Shown here: piece by piece, positions 24,797 to 34,297 of the stretch
Layout: every line of letters starts with the position of its first letter
How positions within the stretch are numbered: position 1 is the stretch's first letter
DNA from: Ornithinimicrobium avium
GTDB lineage: Bacteria > Actinomycetota > Actinomycetes > Actinomycetales > Dermatophilaceae
Direction: 5' to 3'
NCBI RefSeq assembly: GCF_003351765.1
Contig: NZ_CP031229.1
Location: 992,001-1,056,000, forward strand
Length of the DNA: 64,000 nucleotides
The notes under the pieces: model-generated
Told to the model about the DNA's origin: nothing
The model's input: only the letters and a program-made list of their open reading frames with translations
Database searches by the model: none
Program-made: the position numbers and the translations under genes

Positions 24797-26320
24797 CTAC
24801 CGGCGCACCATAGCGACCGGGTGTTCCTGCGGCCACAGCGCCCAGCGCGCCAGCGCGACCGCCCGGTGGTGGTGCGCGCCAGGCGCGTCCCCGCGGACCC
24901 GCCCGCCCGCCGCCTGGCTGAGGGTGAACCAGACGGGCCACACCATGTGCGAGGCGTGCCGCGGCTCGACACCGAACGGCCCGGTCATCAGGCCGCAGGC
25001 GCTCATGATCCGGGCGACCGCCCCGGCATGGTCGAGGTCGGCGCGACCGGTCGCCGCGGTGAGCAGGGCGAAGAGGGCCTTCGCCGAGCGCAGGTGCTCG
25101 TCCCGATCGTGCAGCAGGCGGGCGGCGAGGGCTGCCACATACTCCTCGTCCGTGGTGAGCGACCGCGCGAGGCGGGTCGCCAGGAGGCGGCCCTTGTGCT
25201 TGCGCAGCAGGCCGACCTGCTGGCAGGTGGTGCGCAGCTGGGCCACGGGCAGGGTCTGGTCCTCCCGGTTGCCCCTGCCGACCCAGTCCGACTCCAGCCC
25301 CAGGTCGTGGTAGGCGCGTTCGACGTAGGAGGGCTTCATCCAGCCCGCCGCCGTGAGCGGGATGCCCTCCTCGCCGGCCAGCTCGACGAGGTAGCGGTAG
25401 GGCCGCGCCACCGCCGCCAGGTCCTCCGCCGTCAGCCCGGCCTCGTGCTCGGCGCGCGCCCGCGCGGACAGTGCGGCGAGCTCGGCGACCACCGTAGGCA
25501 GGGCCAGGCCGAGCAGTGGCTCCAGCGCCTCCGGCAGCGGGGCCGCGCCGGCCCCGGAGAGGGCCGCCCGCACCTCGTCGGCCGACATCCCGAAGAGGGC
25601 CAGCCGCTGGGCCACCTCGTCCAGGTCGAGGGCGGTGGGGTCCCAGCCGGGCGGGAGCCAGTCGCGCTGCTCCTGGTCCAGGCCCGTCAGGGCGGGGTCC
25701 GCCCGGTAGGCCTCGACCAGCTCGTTGTGCCCGTAGGGTCCGCCGCAGTCCTCCAGCGGGCCGGCCATCCGCCCACCCGTGCAGACGGCGACCGGGGCGT
25801 CGGGGTCCAGCGGCCCGACCGACTCCAGCTTGATCGTGTGGGTCCAGTCGTCGCCGAAGTCGTAGGTGTAGAACAGCCGGTCGCCCGGCTCGCGCAGCAG
25901 CTGGTCGAGCTGCACGTCCGACTCCATCACCCCCTCCTCCCCCTCGTCCAGGTCCTGCTGGGTGAGGAAGGACGGCCCGCGCCACACCTGCTTGCTCGGT
26001 CCGGGCCAGAACTTGTGCAGGTGGTAGTCCTCCCACCCGAACGCCGCCTGCAGCACCTCGTGCACCTCGTCCAGCATCAGGTCCCCGCGCAGCACCAGGC
26101 GCCGCCACACCGGCGGACGGGTCCCGTCCACGTCGACCCGCACCGTGAGCGCGCACGGCTCCTCGGGCGGCTCGGGCAGCTCGGGCATCTGCGGGGTATG
26201 CCGTGCGGCCGGCCCGAGCAGTCCCCCGCCCAGGATGCCGGTCGCCAACGTCTGTAGCTCGTCGCCGGACAGGCCGGCGACCCAGCGGCGCATCTGCTCG
26301 ATCGGGTCCTCGTCGCTCAC
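24797..26320 (-). CDS. pRiA4 ORF-3-like domain protein
   Basis: A 507-residue protein. Residues about 60-230 match the plasmid pRiA4b ORF-3 fold: PVWRRLVLRGDLMLDEVHEVLQAAFGWEDYHLHKF, then FLYTYDFGDDWTHTIKLE, GGRMAGPLEDCGGPYG. The remainder is helical and may bind a partner. I use GTG at 26320, which has TACGCT exactly 6 nt upstream, the leaderless pattern. Molecular function of this family is not established. It is divergent from the MetE-like gene with only 98 bp between the start codons. Confidence 0.8.
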   Translation of the reverse strand: MSDEDPIEQMRRWVAGLSGDELQTLATGILGGGLLGPAARHTPQMPELPEPPEEPCALTVRVDVDGTRPPVWRRLVLRGDLMLDEVHEVLQAAFGWEDYHLHKFWPGPSKQVWRGPSFLTQQDLDEGEEGVMESDVQLDQLLREPGDRLFYTYDFGDDWTHTIKLESVGPLDPDAPVAVCTGGRMAGPLEDCGGPYGHNELVEAYRADPALTGLDQEQRDWLPPGWDPTALDLDEVAQRLALFGMSADEVRAALSGAGAAPLPEALEPLLGLALPTVVAELAALSARARAEHEAGLTAEDLAAVARPYRYLVELAGEEGIPLTAAGWMKPSYVERAYHDLGLESDWVGRGNREDQTLPVAQLRTTCQQVGLLRKHKGRLLATRLARSLTTDEEYVAALAARLLHDRDEHLRSAKALFALLTAATGRADLDHAGAVARIMSACGLMTGPFGVEPRHASHMVWPVWFTLSQAAGGRVRGDAPGAHHHRAVALARWALWPQEHPVAMVRR

Positions 26321-26326
26321 CGCACG

Positions 26327-26332
26327 AGCGTA
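26327..26332 (-). promoter_or_regulatory. Leaderless -10 box of the pRiA4 ORF-3 gene
   Basis: Read on the minus strand it is TACGCT, 6 nt before the GTG at 26320, fitting the TANNNT-plus-6/7-nt rule of leaderless actinobacterial transcripts. Confidence 0.55.
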
Positions 26333-26406
26333 ACCGCACGCCCGCGGCCGGCCCTTGTCCAGCCGTCGAGCATCAGCAGCGTCCCGGCGGTCCGCCCGGC
26401 TGCCCG

Positions 26407-26412
26407 TAGCCT
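26407..26412 (+). promoter_or_regulatory. Leaderless -10 box of the MetE-like gene
   Basis: TAGCCT followed by 6 nt and the ATG at 26419. There is no Shine-Dalgarno sequence, so transcription probably begins at the start codon. Confidence 0.6.
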
Positions 26413-26418
26413 GGCCAC

Positions 26419-27468
26419 ATGACGACGGCACGGGGTGCCCACCTGACGGGCAGCGTGAACTTCGACGACGCCGAGAAGACCATGCGCACGGTCGCCGGGA
26501 TCCTCGGCGCGCACGTGGCGCGGATCCCCGACGGCGAGGTCGGCAAGCGGTTCCACTGGATCATGTTCCAGCCGGACGTGCTCGGGCAGGCCGACGGCAT
26601 CGAGCGCGTCGGCGGGGAGCCGATCCCCTTCGGTGCCGGGCTCGACGCCCGCCCGCTGCGCCTCGCCGAGGGCCTGGACCCCGCGGAGCTCGAGCTGCCA
26701 CCGCTGGGGTATGCCGACGCGGCGCGCGAGTCCTACGCGATCTTCACCCGGCTGCGTGAGGAGGGCACGATCTCCGCGGGGACCCGCTTCCAGGTGTCCC
26801 TGCCCACGCCGGTCGCGGTGGTCGGCTCGTTCTTCACCGGCGATGACCGGACCGCCGTCGAGCCCGTCTACGCCGACGCGCTCCTGGGCGAGCTGGAGCA
26901 GATCCTCGAGGAGGTCTCGCACGAGGACCTCGCGATCCAATGGGACGTGGCCAGCGAGATGGGCATCCTCGAAGGCGCCTCCGGCTACGGGACGCCGATG
27001 CAGGGCTGGTGGACCGGGGACGTGCTCGAGGGGATGGTGGCCCGTCTCGCGGCCCTCGTCGACGCGGTGCCCGAGGACGTCGAGGTGGGCGTCCACCTGT
27101 GCTACGGCGACGCGGGAGAGAAGCACTTCGTCGAACCGACCGACACCGCGAACCTCGTGCGCGTCGCGAACGCGCTGATCTCTGCCGCGGGCAGGCAGCT
27201 GACCTGGCTGCACCTGCCGGTGCCGATCACCCGCACCGACGAGGCCTACTACGCCCCGCTCGCGGACCTGGCCGACGTGCCCGAGCTCTACCTGGGGCTC
27301 GTGCACCGCGAGGACGGCCCCGAGGGCGCCCGGGCCCGGATCGCCGCAGCCGCGGCCGTCCTCGACCGGGACTTCGGCGTCGCGACCGAGTGCGGGATCG
27401 GCCGCGCCCCCGAGGGCACCACCGAGGGGATCCTGCGGACCCACGCCGAGGTCGCGCTGCCCCGCTGA
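26419..27468 (+). CDS. MetE C-terminal/UROD-like barrel protein
   Basis: A 349-residue TIM-barrel protein distantly like the catalytic half of cobalamin-independent methionine synthase. The zinc-ligand pattern is partly kept: H226 and C228 in VHLCYGD match the HxC of MetE, and C325 in TECGIGR matches its last cysteine. The N-terminus (HLTGSVNFDDAEKTM, ARIPDGEVGKR) is typical of a conserved family of unknown substrate. It could transfer a methyl group to a thiol. It lacks the N-terminal folate half of full MetE, so calling it a methionine synthase is not justified. Confidence 0.65.
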   Translation: MTTARGAHLTGSVNFDDAEKTMRTVAGILGAHVARIPDGEVGKRFHWIMFQPDVLGQADGIERVGGEPIPFGAGLDARPLRLAEGLDPAELELPPLGYADAARESYAIFTRLREEGTISAGTRFQVSLPTPVAVVGSFFTGDDRTAVEPVYADALLGELEQILEEVSHEDLAIQWDVASEMGILEGASGYGTPMQGWWTGDVLEGMVARLAALVDAVPEDVEVGVHLCYGDAGEKHFVEPTDTANLVRVANALISAAGRQLTWLHLPVPITRTDEAYYAPLADLADVPELYLGLVHREDGPEGARARIAAAAAVLDRDFGVATECGIGRAPEGTTEGILRTHAEVALPR

Positions 27469-27534
27469 GCAGAACCCGTCAGGCGCGCTGCGCACCGGCG
27501 CCCGGCCTGTCGTCCCCGTCCGCGGACCGCCCGG

Positions 27535-27540
27535 TATCGT
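27535..27540 (+). promoter_or_regulatory. Leaderless -10 box of the hypothetical gene at 27548
   Basis: TATCGT, then 7 nt, then ATG at 27548; no ribosome binding site precedes the start. Confidence 0.6.
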
Positions 27541-27547
27541 CGCCCGG

Positions 27548-28411
27548 ATGACTGCGCGCAGGCTCTCCCGCGAGGAGTTCCACACCAGGCTGGCGACCCT
27601 GGAGCGCGGCGACCTGGTGAAGGTGCTGTGGACGCTCTACTGGCGAGGGCCCACCCCGGTCCGTGAGCGCATCGAGGACCTGCTCGACCCGCAGGGCCGG
27701 CCCGCCCGCGAACAGGTGCGACAGGCTGCGCCCGACGCCGCCGCGACGCTGGCGGCCGTGACCGAGTTCGCGGCCCTGGCACGCTCCGGCGCCTATCTCG
27801 GACGCGACCGTCGCGTCTCGCCGAAGGAACGGACCCGCTGGCGGATGACCTTCCGCTCGCTGGCCAGCGCGAGCCAGCAGGCGCTGCTGGGCGAGGACGT
27901 CGCGACGGCCACCCGGGCGGTCAGCACCCTGGTCGACCTGGCCTGCGAGACCAAGGACGTGGACTACTTCCGTTCGCAGGACCCGATGGAGGCCGCCCGG
28001 TTCGTCGTCTCCGACGTGGTGGGACTGATGTGGGCACGGCTGCGTGACACCAGGGGCGCTGGCGACATGGTGCAGCACGCCGTCACGGACCTGGTGCGGT
28101 GGGAACGGCCCTACGGATGGACCCGCACGGGATTCGGGTGGGTCGCCGGGCGGGAAGCTTCCCTGGCAAGCGTGCTGGCCGGCCTGCTCACGGTGCCGGA
28201 CCTGTGGCAGACAGCCGCTCACGCGTATGTCGAGGCTCTTGACGACCCCGTCGCCTCCCGGGCAGGGGGCCGTCGGGGTCGTCCCCGCCGGGAGCTGGCT
28301 GAGGACCTGGCCGCGTGGAACACACTCCTCCTCGAGCGCCTGGCCGGTCCGGAGCACGAGGAGCTCCTCGCCCGGGTGTCCACCCACGCGCGGGTCACCG
28401 GCCGGAGCTGA
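27548..28411 (+). CDS. Conserved hypothetical protein (287 residues)
   Basis: I do not recognise this family. The protein is cytosolic, helical and rich in Arg and Ala. Notable stretches are VLWTLYWRGPTPVRERIEDLLDP near the N-terminus, TRWRMTFRSLASASQQALLGED in the middle and FRSQDPMEAARFVVSDVVGLMW. There are no cysteine pairs, nucleotide-binding loops or membrane segments. It has its own leaderless promoter and converges on the M14 peptidase gene, with a strong hairpin between them. Base and codon use match the surrounding chromosomal genes. Confidence 0.75.
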   Translation: MTARRLSREEFHTRLATLERGDLVKVLWTLYWRGPTPVRERIEDLLDPQGRPAREQVRQAAPDAAATLAAVTEFAALARSGAYLGRDRRVSPKERTRWRMTFRSLASASQQALLGEDVATATRAVSTLVDLACETKDVDYFRSQDPMEAARFVVSDVVGLMWARLRDTRGAGDMVQHAVTDLVRWERPYGWTRTGFGWVAGREASLASVLAGLLTVPDLWQTAAHAYVEALDDPVASRAGGRRGRPRRELAEDLAAWNTLLLERLAGPEHEELLARVSTHARVTGRS

Positions 28412-28461
28412 CCTCCTTCCACGGTCATCCACAGGGGTATGCGGTGAGCCGCGTCGCACGC

Positions 28462-28499
28462 GGCGTGCCCGCCGGCTCACCGGAGCCGACGGGCACGCC
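28462..28499. terminator. Bidirectional terminator hairpin between convergent genes
   Basis: GGCGTGCCCG (28462-28471) pairs with CGGGCACGCC (28490-28499). After one mismatch an inner CGGCTC pairs with GAGCCG around ACCG. The 16-bp stem sits between convergent genes ending at 28411 and 28560. No clear U-tract follows, as is common in high-GC actinobacteria. Confidence 0.75.
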
Positions 28500-28559
28500 A
28501 TACCTCGGGGGATCAGGACGGGTCAGGACGGGAGGGGTCGCGCACGGATCCGCGTGGTC

Positions 28560-29696
28560 TCACTCCCCCCGCGGGTCGCCCACGTAGTCGCCGCGCTCGC
28601 GGATGTTCTCGATGACCGACAGGTCCGCGGTCGCCCAGGAGCCGTCGGCGACCGCCTTGAGCAGCTCGTAGCCGGTCACGCTGGCGGTCTTGGAGATGTA
28701 GCCGGCCGACTTCTGGCCGATCCCGCCGCGCAGCTCGAAGAGGACGGAGGCGGACCCGAGCAGGCCGTAGGCGTTGCGGGCGATGCCCGGCGTCTCGGTG
28801 CTGGGGTAGCGGGTGATGTTGGCGTAGCCGTAGTCGTCGACGGCCTGCAGCATCACCGACGCCGCGCGCTGGGAGTCGGTGATCGTCTGCGCGAACTCCT
28901 CGGTGATGCCGAGCTCGGCGGCGGTGTCCACCGCGTTGGGCCACATGATCGAGCCGGTGATCATCCGCCCGTCCTCGTCGACGTAGGTGCCCTGGTGGTG
29001 GTAGTCGACCATGAGCACCGGCTGCAGCTCGTCCCACAGGGTGCGCATCGCCATCGCCTCGGGCACCTCGTTGAGCGTGTCCTCGCCCTCGACGTAGGGG
29101 TTGTCCTGCGGCGTCTCGCCGTAGGAGTGGTAGCGGTTGATGTCGTAGCCGCGTCCCTCCAGCCAGAAGTCGCAGCCCACCTCGCAGGTCGGGTCGTAGT
29201 TCTGCCGCCACGGCGTGGTCCGGCCCCACTCGTCGGTGACGTCGCCGTCGAAGCCGTCCACGTTGACGCGCGGCACGATGGTGACGGTCAGGGCCTCACG
29301 GATGGCCCGGTTCTGCGGGTTGTTGCTGCCGGCGACCTGCCGGATCAGGTCCATCATGCTGCGACTGACCATGAACTCGTTGCCGTGCTGGTTGGCGATG
29401 AACATCACCGGCACCGGTCCGTCGCCGATGGTCACCACCGGGATGTCCCGGCCCAGGTTGCTCTGCAGCGGGGCCGGCTCGAGCTCGATGGCCCCGCGGT
29501 CCTCGAGCTTCTGCAGGGTCGACCACATCTCCTCGTAGGAGGCGACCCCGCTCAGGCTGTTCCCGTCACCCCACGGGCCGCCTGGGATGGTCTCTGGCGG
29601 GTCCGCCTGCGCGGCGCTCCCGTGCGCTCCGGCGACCACGGCCGCGACCAGCGCCAGCGAGCCGAGAGCCGCAGGGATTCGGCGTCTTGATCTCAT
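28560..29696 (-). CDS. Secreted M14-family zinc carboxypeptidase
   Basis: A 378-residue precursor. Residues 1-31 form a Sec signal peptide (RRR start, hydrophobic core, cleavage near AQA). The zinc site is H-x-x-E in NQHGNE (about 103-106) with the third ligand in DYHHQG (about 231); the catalytic glutamate is in FELRGG (about 319). An N in VPRVNVDGF is the usual substrate-binding element. It probably trims peptides or wall-derived peptides outside the cell. It is divergent from the 1449-residue gene, with 241 bp between the starts. Confidence 0.88.
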   Translation of the reverse strand: MRSRRRIPAALGSLALVAAVVAGAHGSAAQADPPETIPGGPWGDGNSLSGVASYEEMWSTLQKLEDRGAIELEPAPLQSNLGRDIPVVTIGDGPVPVMFIANQHGNEFMVSRSMMDLIRQVAGSNNPQNRAIREALTVTIVPRVNVDGFDGDVTDEWGRTTPWRQNYDPTCEVGCDFWLEGRGYDINRYHSYGETPQDNPYVEGEDTLNEVPEAMAMRTLWDELQPVLMVDYHHQGTYVDEDGRMITGSIMWPNAVDTAAELGITEEFAQTITDSQRAASVMLQAVDDYGYANITRYPSTETPGIARNAYGLLGSASVLFELRGGIGQKSAGYISKTASVTGYELLKAVADGSWATADLSVIENIRERGDYVGDPRGE

Positions 29697-29937
29697 GTAT
29701 CGTCACGCTCCAGGTGTGGTGCCCGGCGTGGCCCTGGTGGCCACGCTCGTTGTGGCCCCCATCACGCTAGGAGCGATCTGGTCAAGACGGGGTATGGAGC
29801 AGGTCAAGACTTGGTCAGCGTTCGGACCTCGCCGCCGCGCACACCTCTTGGCACTTCCGCTCTTGCGACGCCCGGACGGCAGGAGGACGCTGGTGTCATC
29901 CGGACGCGCTCGCGCCCGTGCCGGTAAGGAGGCCGCG

Positions 29938-32900
29938 ATGCCTGACGTGACGCTGCTGCTGACCACCCCCTCGGGGACGGCGGGCCTGCCCCGCAGGAGG
30001 GTGGAGGCGGCATACACCCGGCTGGTCCCGGCCGACGCGGATGCCGAGGGTGCGGAGCGGGAGAGCGCGCGGGTCGTCGACGTCGTCACCGCCGAGCTGA
30101 CCACCGAGCTCGGCGCGACGCTCGTGCTGACCGACGCCGACCCGGAGGCGCCCGCGGTGCTCCACGTGCTCACCGGCACCGGCTCCGTCCGGCTGCGCCG
30201 CGTGCTCGAACCGCCGCTGCGGGACAGGGTCGAGGTCGCCCTGACCAAGGAGGAGGTCAAGGCGGTCGCGCAGCCCGAGCTCGAGGCGGACGTGCAGGAC
30301 CCGCCCGTGGTGCGCCGCGCCAGGCTGGTGCCCGTCGGGACCGTGCCGGTGCGCTTCGCGAGCGCCGAGCTGCGGGTCGCCCCGTTCGCCGTCGCCGACT
30401 GGACAGCGCTCGGGCTCGAGTCCCTCTTCCAGCTCCCCCAGCCGCAGACCACCTCCGCCGAGGCGCAGCCGACGACCCTCCCGGCCGTGGAGGCCCTCCC
30501 CTGGGCACCCGTCCCGCTCGGCGTGGACGGCGGGTTCGTCCTGGGTATGCCGCGCACGCCCGGCTCGTCGTGGCTCTGGTGGCTGGCCGACGGCTCCAAC
30601 GTCGCGCTCGGCGCGGTCGAGGACGACCTCGGCACCGACCGCCCGGATCTGCTGGCCCTGCCGCTGCCGCCGTTCGCGGTGGCCCCGACCGGGGCCGAGC
30701 CGGCGGGCCGGACCCCGTTCGCGACCAGCGACCGCGAGCTGGCCGACAACCCGGACGTCTACGGCGAGGACCCCGGCGCCTTCTGCCACCCCTTCTCCAG
30801 CCCCGAGCGCGTCCTCGGGGAGCGGGCCTTCCACGTCATACTGCGCGCGGAGCAGCCGGCCGTGAGCTCCGAGCCGACCCGGCGCTTCCCGTCCTTCCCC
30901 GTCCTCGACTACGACCCCGTGGTCGCCACCCGCGACGACCTCGACGACCCGCGGCTGCGCCGTGCCGCCCTCGACCCGGACCTCCGGGTCCCCCTGGCCG
31001 GGGTCCTCGGCCGCGCGACGTCGGTCGTGCGGCCCTCGCTGCCGGTCGACTACCTGGACGGCCTGCTGCGCACCGACGGCGGGAGGCACGTCGTCGACGC
31101 CCGCCACCCGCTGGACTGGGAGGGCGACGCGTCGCGCTACCAGGCCGCGACGGTCGCGCGCGGCCACATCCTGGAGTACCGCATGCGCTGGCGGTCCAAC
31201 GGCTACTCCCTCGGCACCGTCGCCCGGTCGCTCACCCTGGCCCCGCGCCAGGTCAGGCGCATCCAGAAGATCGAGTTCGAGCGGCTCGAGCGGACCCGGC
31301 GCGAGGAGTCGACGCAGCTCGTGGACCAGGTGGTGGACCAGGTCGCGCGCGACCGCTCCTACGAGGACAGCGTCGAGGCGAGCCTGTCGGAGTGGGCCCG
31401 CGGCGAGTCGTCGTCGAGCACGAGCGCCGTGGCCGGCGGGTTCGGCTTCGCGGTCCCCGGCTTCGTCGCCGGGGGCGGCGGCGGCCACTCCAGCGCGCAG
31501 AGCGCCTCGTCGCAGTCGGGCGGCCGGCAGACACGGGCGGCCGAGGAGCAACGGCTGCGCGACACGATCCGCCGGTTCGCCGACGCGCGCCGCAAGCTGG
31601 ACAGCGTCGTCGTGACCGAGGTCAGCCAGGAGGAGACGGTCACCGGCACCGTCGAAGTGGTGCGCAACGCCAACTACGCCCACTCGCTGACGGTGATCTA
31701 CTACCAGATCCTGCGCCACCTCAAGCTCGAGACCGCCTTCGCCGCGGTCCGCGAGTGCCTCTTCGTGCCGTTCGCGGTCAAGCCGTTCACCCTCGCCCGC
31801 GCCTACCGCTGGCGCGAGTCGCTCCGCAAGAACCTCCGCGACCCGCGCTACACCACGGCGCTCACCTACTTGCGGGACGTGCTGACCGGCTTCGCCGGCT
31901 CCTCCGTCCCGCCCGGCGCCCGGGCCGACCAGCCGATCCGCCAGCTGCGGGGGTCGATGACGATGCGGCTCGGGGTCGAGCGCCCCAACGTGGCGCTCGA
32001 CGTCTTCGACGAGCTGCCGTGGGCGCCGCTGCGCCCCTTCCTCGGCAGCCCGGCGCTGTCGATCTTCGGCCGGCTGCGCGAGCTCGCCGACCACGCGCGG
32101 GACTCGTGGTTCCAGGCCGAGCAGGCGCCGAGGATCGCGGCCGGCTGGGTCGACACCCTCCTGCTCACCGCCGGCGGCACCCCGCTGGCGGCGGACTTCA
32201 CGCTGGCCTCGCGCTACCAGTTCAACGGCAGCGTGCGCGTCGACTTCACCGCGCGGCCACCGGTCGGGCAGCAGCTCACCCGGCGGATCTTGACCGACCT
32301 GCACGTGGTCGCCTCGCGCCCGCTGACGCCCGGGTCGGTCGCCAACGTCACGTCGTTCAGCTACACCTACGACACCGACCACTTCCGGCGCAGCGTCCGG
32401 GTCGCGGCCGGCAGCGACGACCTCGTCTCGGCCGAGACCGGGGTGGTGGACCCGAACGGCGCGTCCGGCTCCGAGCCCCCCGACCCCTGGGAGCTCAGGG
32501 ACGAACGGCAGGAGATGGTCAGGGCGGTTCAGGACCTGCTCGGACACCTCAACGAGCACGTCGAGTTCTACGACAGCTGCATCGTCTGGGAGATGGACCG
32601 CAACCGGGTCTTCATGCTCGTGGACGGAGCGATCATCCCGGGGACCGCCGGACTGAGCGTCGCCTCCGTCGTCGAGCGGGACCCCATCGCGATCATCGGC
32701 AACTCGCTGGTGTTCCGGGTCTCGGCGGGGGCCTTCCTCGGCCTCGACGGCCTGGACACCCCGGCGAAGCTGCACGCCTGGTACGCCGACAACGGCGCTC
32801 ACAGCGAGCCGATGCACGTGGCGCTGCCGACCGACGGGCTCTACGCGCAGTCGATCATGGACCCGTGCGTGGCCCTCGAGGAGCACCAGGGCGACCTGGA

Positions 32901-34287
32901 CTGGGTGCTGGAGGACCCCGAGCCCGAGCTCGGCTCCCTCGACCCCTCGCTGCTGATGTCGAGGCGCGCCGAGCCGATGACCACGGCACCGACGCCCCTG
33001 CCGCAGACGATCATCAGCCTGCAGAACGCGCCCGAGGCGCCCACGCCGTCCGGCCTGGCCGGGGCGCTGGGCGCGGTGCAGAACGGCGCCGCCTTCCGCG
33101 ACATGGCGGGCCTGGCGGGCACGCAGGCCAACGCCGCCGCGGGCCTGCAGACCGCGGCCGGGCTGGCGACGAGCTTCGGCCAGCAGGCCGCTGCGCTCAA
33201 GATGGCCGAGCTGGCCGCGAGCGCGCAGAAGACCAAGGAGGCCAACCAGAAGCTGGCCACGGTCAAGAAGGCCGCGGACACCGAGGCCGTGCCCCCGGAG
33301 AAGGCGCAGGAGGCCGCCGGCAAGATCCTCGACGAGCTCACCGCGCCCTCGACCATGCCCGTCTTCGGCGGCGACGGCTCCGGGCTGAAGGGCCTGGGCG
33401 ACCTGCTCAAGACCGCCGCGTTCACACCGGGCAGCGACGTGACCGCCACTCCGGACGGGCTCAAGGTCGCCCTCGGCGGCGGCCCCGGCGTGGGGTCCGC
33501 CGTCGGCGCGCTGCAGCTGGCGTCCTTCGGCTCGCTCCCCGCGGCGGTGGGAAACCTGGTGCCCGACTCGCTGGGCGGGCTCCTCGGGTCGATCCCCGGC
33601 GTCGGCGACGTGGTCGACCTCTTCCGCGACTGGGTCACCAAGGCCGAGACCTTCAAGCGCGAGGTGGCCGCGACCGCCCGGGCCGAGCTCGCCGCCTGGG
33701 CGGGCCGTCCCGAGAGCGACCCCGCCGTCCTGTCCTTCCTCGAGGCCTACGGCAGGGCGGCCAACGCGACGGACCCCGCCGTCTGGGCCGCCGGGGCCGC
33801 GGGCGACACGGTCGCGTGGAGCGCGGGCTTCGTCAGCTTCTGCGTGCAGGAGGCGGCGCGGGCAGCCGGGATCCCCGGCGACCCGTTCGGCCGTAGCACG
33901 CTGCACGCGCGCTACGTCCTCGCGGCCAAGCAGAACCGCGTGACCAGGAACCTGGCCAACCCGTTCTGGCTCTACAAGCTCGACGAGGTGCGCCCGGACG
34001 TCGGTGACCTGCTGTGCAAGAACCGTCCCGGGACGAGCGCGCTCACCTACGACAACATCCAGGGCACCGAGGCCAGCCACGTGGACGTGGTCACCGAGGT
34101 GAGCAGCGACCACCAGCTGCTCGCCTGCGGCGGCAACCGCACGGGCACGGGGCTGACGGTGGCCGAGGCCCCGGTGGCCCTCGTCGACGGCTTCGTCACG
34201 GCCGCGTCGGCACACCAGGCGGCCGGACCCTACTTCGCCGTCCTGCGGGTGCGCACGAGCCCGCTCGAGGGCATCACCCTGCCGTGA
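29938..34287 (+). CDS. Giant protein with C-terminal DUF2272 (NlpC/P60-like) domain, next to an Hcp-like gene
   Basis: A 1449-residue protein, ATG at 29938 with AAGGAGG about 6 nt upstream. The N-terminal 390 residues are unrecognised. Around 411-700 lies a conserved-looking block: ILEYRMRWRSNGYSLGTVARSL, a charged coiled coil, a Gly/Ser-rich hinge near 500-520, then TVEVVRNANYAHSLTVIYYQILRHLKLET. Residues about 1035-1135 form an Ala/Lys-rich helix. The C-terminus (about 1290-1440) matches DUF2272: AWSAGFVSFCVQEA, RPDVGDLLCKNR, ASHVDVVTEV, CGGNRTG. DUF2272 is an NlpC/P60-type fold linked to wall hydrolysis. There is no signal peptide, so export would need another route. The Hcp-like gene follows after 10 nt. 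An effector or baseplate-like role is inference. Confidence 0.75.
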   Translation: MPDVTLLLTTPSGTAGLPRRRVEAAYTRLVPADADAEGAERESARVVDVVTAELTTELGATLVLTDADPEAPAVLHVLTGTGSVRLRRVLEPPLRDRVEVALTKEEVKAVAQPELEADVQDPPVVRRARLVPVGTVPVRFASAELRVAPFAVADWTALGLESLFQLPQPQTTSAEAQPTTLPAVEALPWAPVPLGVDGGFVLGMPRTPGSSWLWWLADGSNVALGAVEDDLGTDRPDLLALPLPPFAVAPTGAEPAGRTPFATSDRELADNPDVYGEDPGAFCHPFSSPERVLGERAFHVILRAEQPAVSSEPTRRFPSFPVLDYDPVVATRDDLDDPRLRRAALDPDLRVPLAGVLGRATSVVRPSLPVDYLDGLLRTDGGRHVVDARHPLDWEGDASRYQAATVARGHILEYRMRWRSNGYSLGTVARSLTLAPRQVRRIQKIEFERLERTRREESTQLVDQVVDQVARDRSYEDSVEASLSEWARGESSSSTSAVAGGFGFAVPGFVAGGGGGHSSAQSASSQSGGRQTRAAEEQRLRDTIRRFADARRKLDSVVVTEVSQEETVTGTVEVVRNANYAHSLTVIYYQILRHLKLETAFAAVRECLFVPFAVKPFTLARAYRWRESLRKNLRDPRYTTALTYLRDVLTGFAGSSVPPGARADQPIRQLRGSMTMRLGVERPNVALDVFDELPWAPLRPFLGSPALSIFGRLRELADHARDSWFQAEQAPRIAAGWVDTLLLTAGGTPLAADFTLASRYQFNGSVRVDFTARPPVGQQLTRRILTDLHVVASRPLTPGSVANVTSFSYTYDTDHFRRSVRVAAGSDDLVSAETGVVDPNGASGSEPPDPWELRDERQEMVRAVQDLLGHLNEHVEFYDSCIVWEMDRNRVFMLVDGAIIPGTAGLSVASVVERDPIAIIGNSLVFRVSAGAFLGLDGLDTPAKLHAWYADNGAHSEPMHVALPTDGLYAQSIMDPCVALEEHQGDLDWVLEDPEPELGSLDPSLLMSRRAEPMTTAPTPLPQTIISLQNAPEAPTPSGLAGALGAVQNGAAFRDMAGLAGTQANAAAGLQTAAGLATSFGQQAAALKMAELAASAQKTKEANQKLATVKKAADTEAVPPEKAQEAAGKILDELTAPSTMPVFGGDGSGLKGLGDLLKTAAFTPGSDVTATPDGLKVALGGGPGVGSAVGALQLASFGSLPAAVGNLVPDSLGGLLGSIPGVGDVVDLFRDWVTKAETFKREVAATARAELAAWAGRPESDPAVLSFLEAYGRAANATDPAVWAAGAAGDTVAWSAGFVSFCVQEAARAAGIPGDPFGRSTLHARYVLAAKQNRVTRNLANPFWLYKLDEVRPDVGDLLCKNRPGTSALTYDNIQGTEASHVDVVTEVSSDHQLLACGGNRTGTGLTVAEAPVALVDGFVTAASAHQAAGPYFAVLRVRTSPLEGITLP

Positions 34288-34297
34288 GGCCGGCGCC

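Noticed and set aside
21824..26257. 1477-residue open frame on the plus strand
   Set aside because: It is the complement of the flavoprotein and pRiA4 ORF-3 genes, rich in Gln/Arg/Pro/His with no family resemblance; long antisense frames are expected in high-GC DNA.
22293..26339. 1348-residue frame on the minus strand
   Set aside because: Same strand as the real genes but out of frame; composition is almost only Arg/Ala/Gly/Pro.
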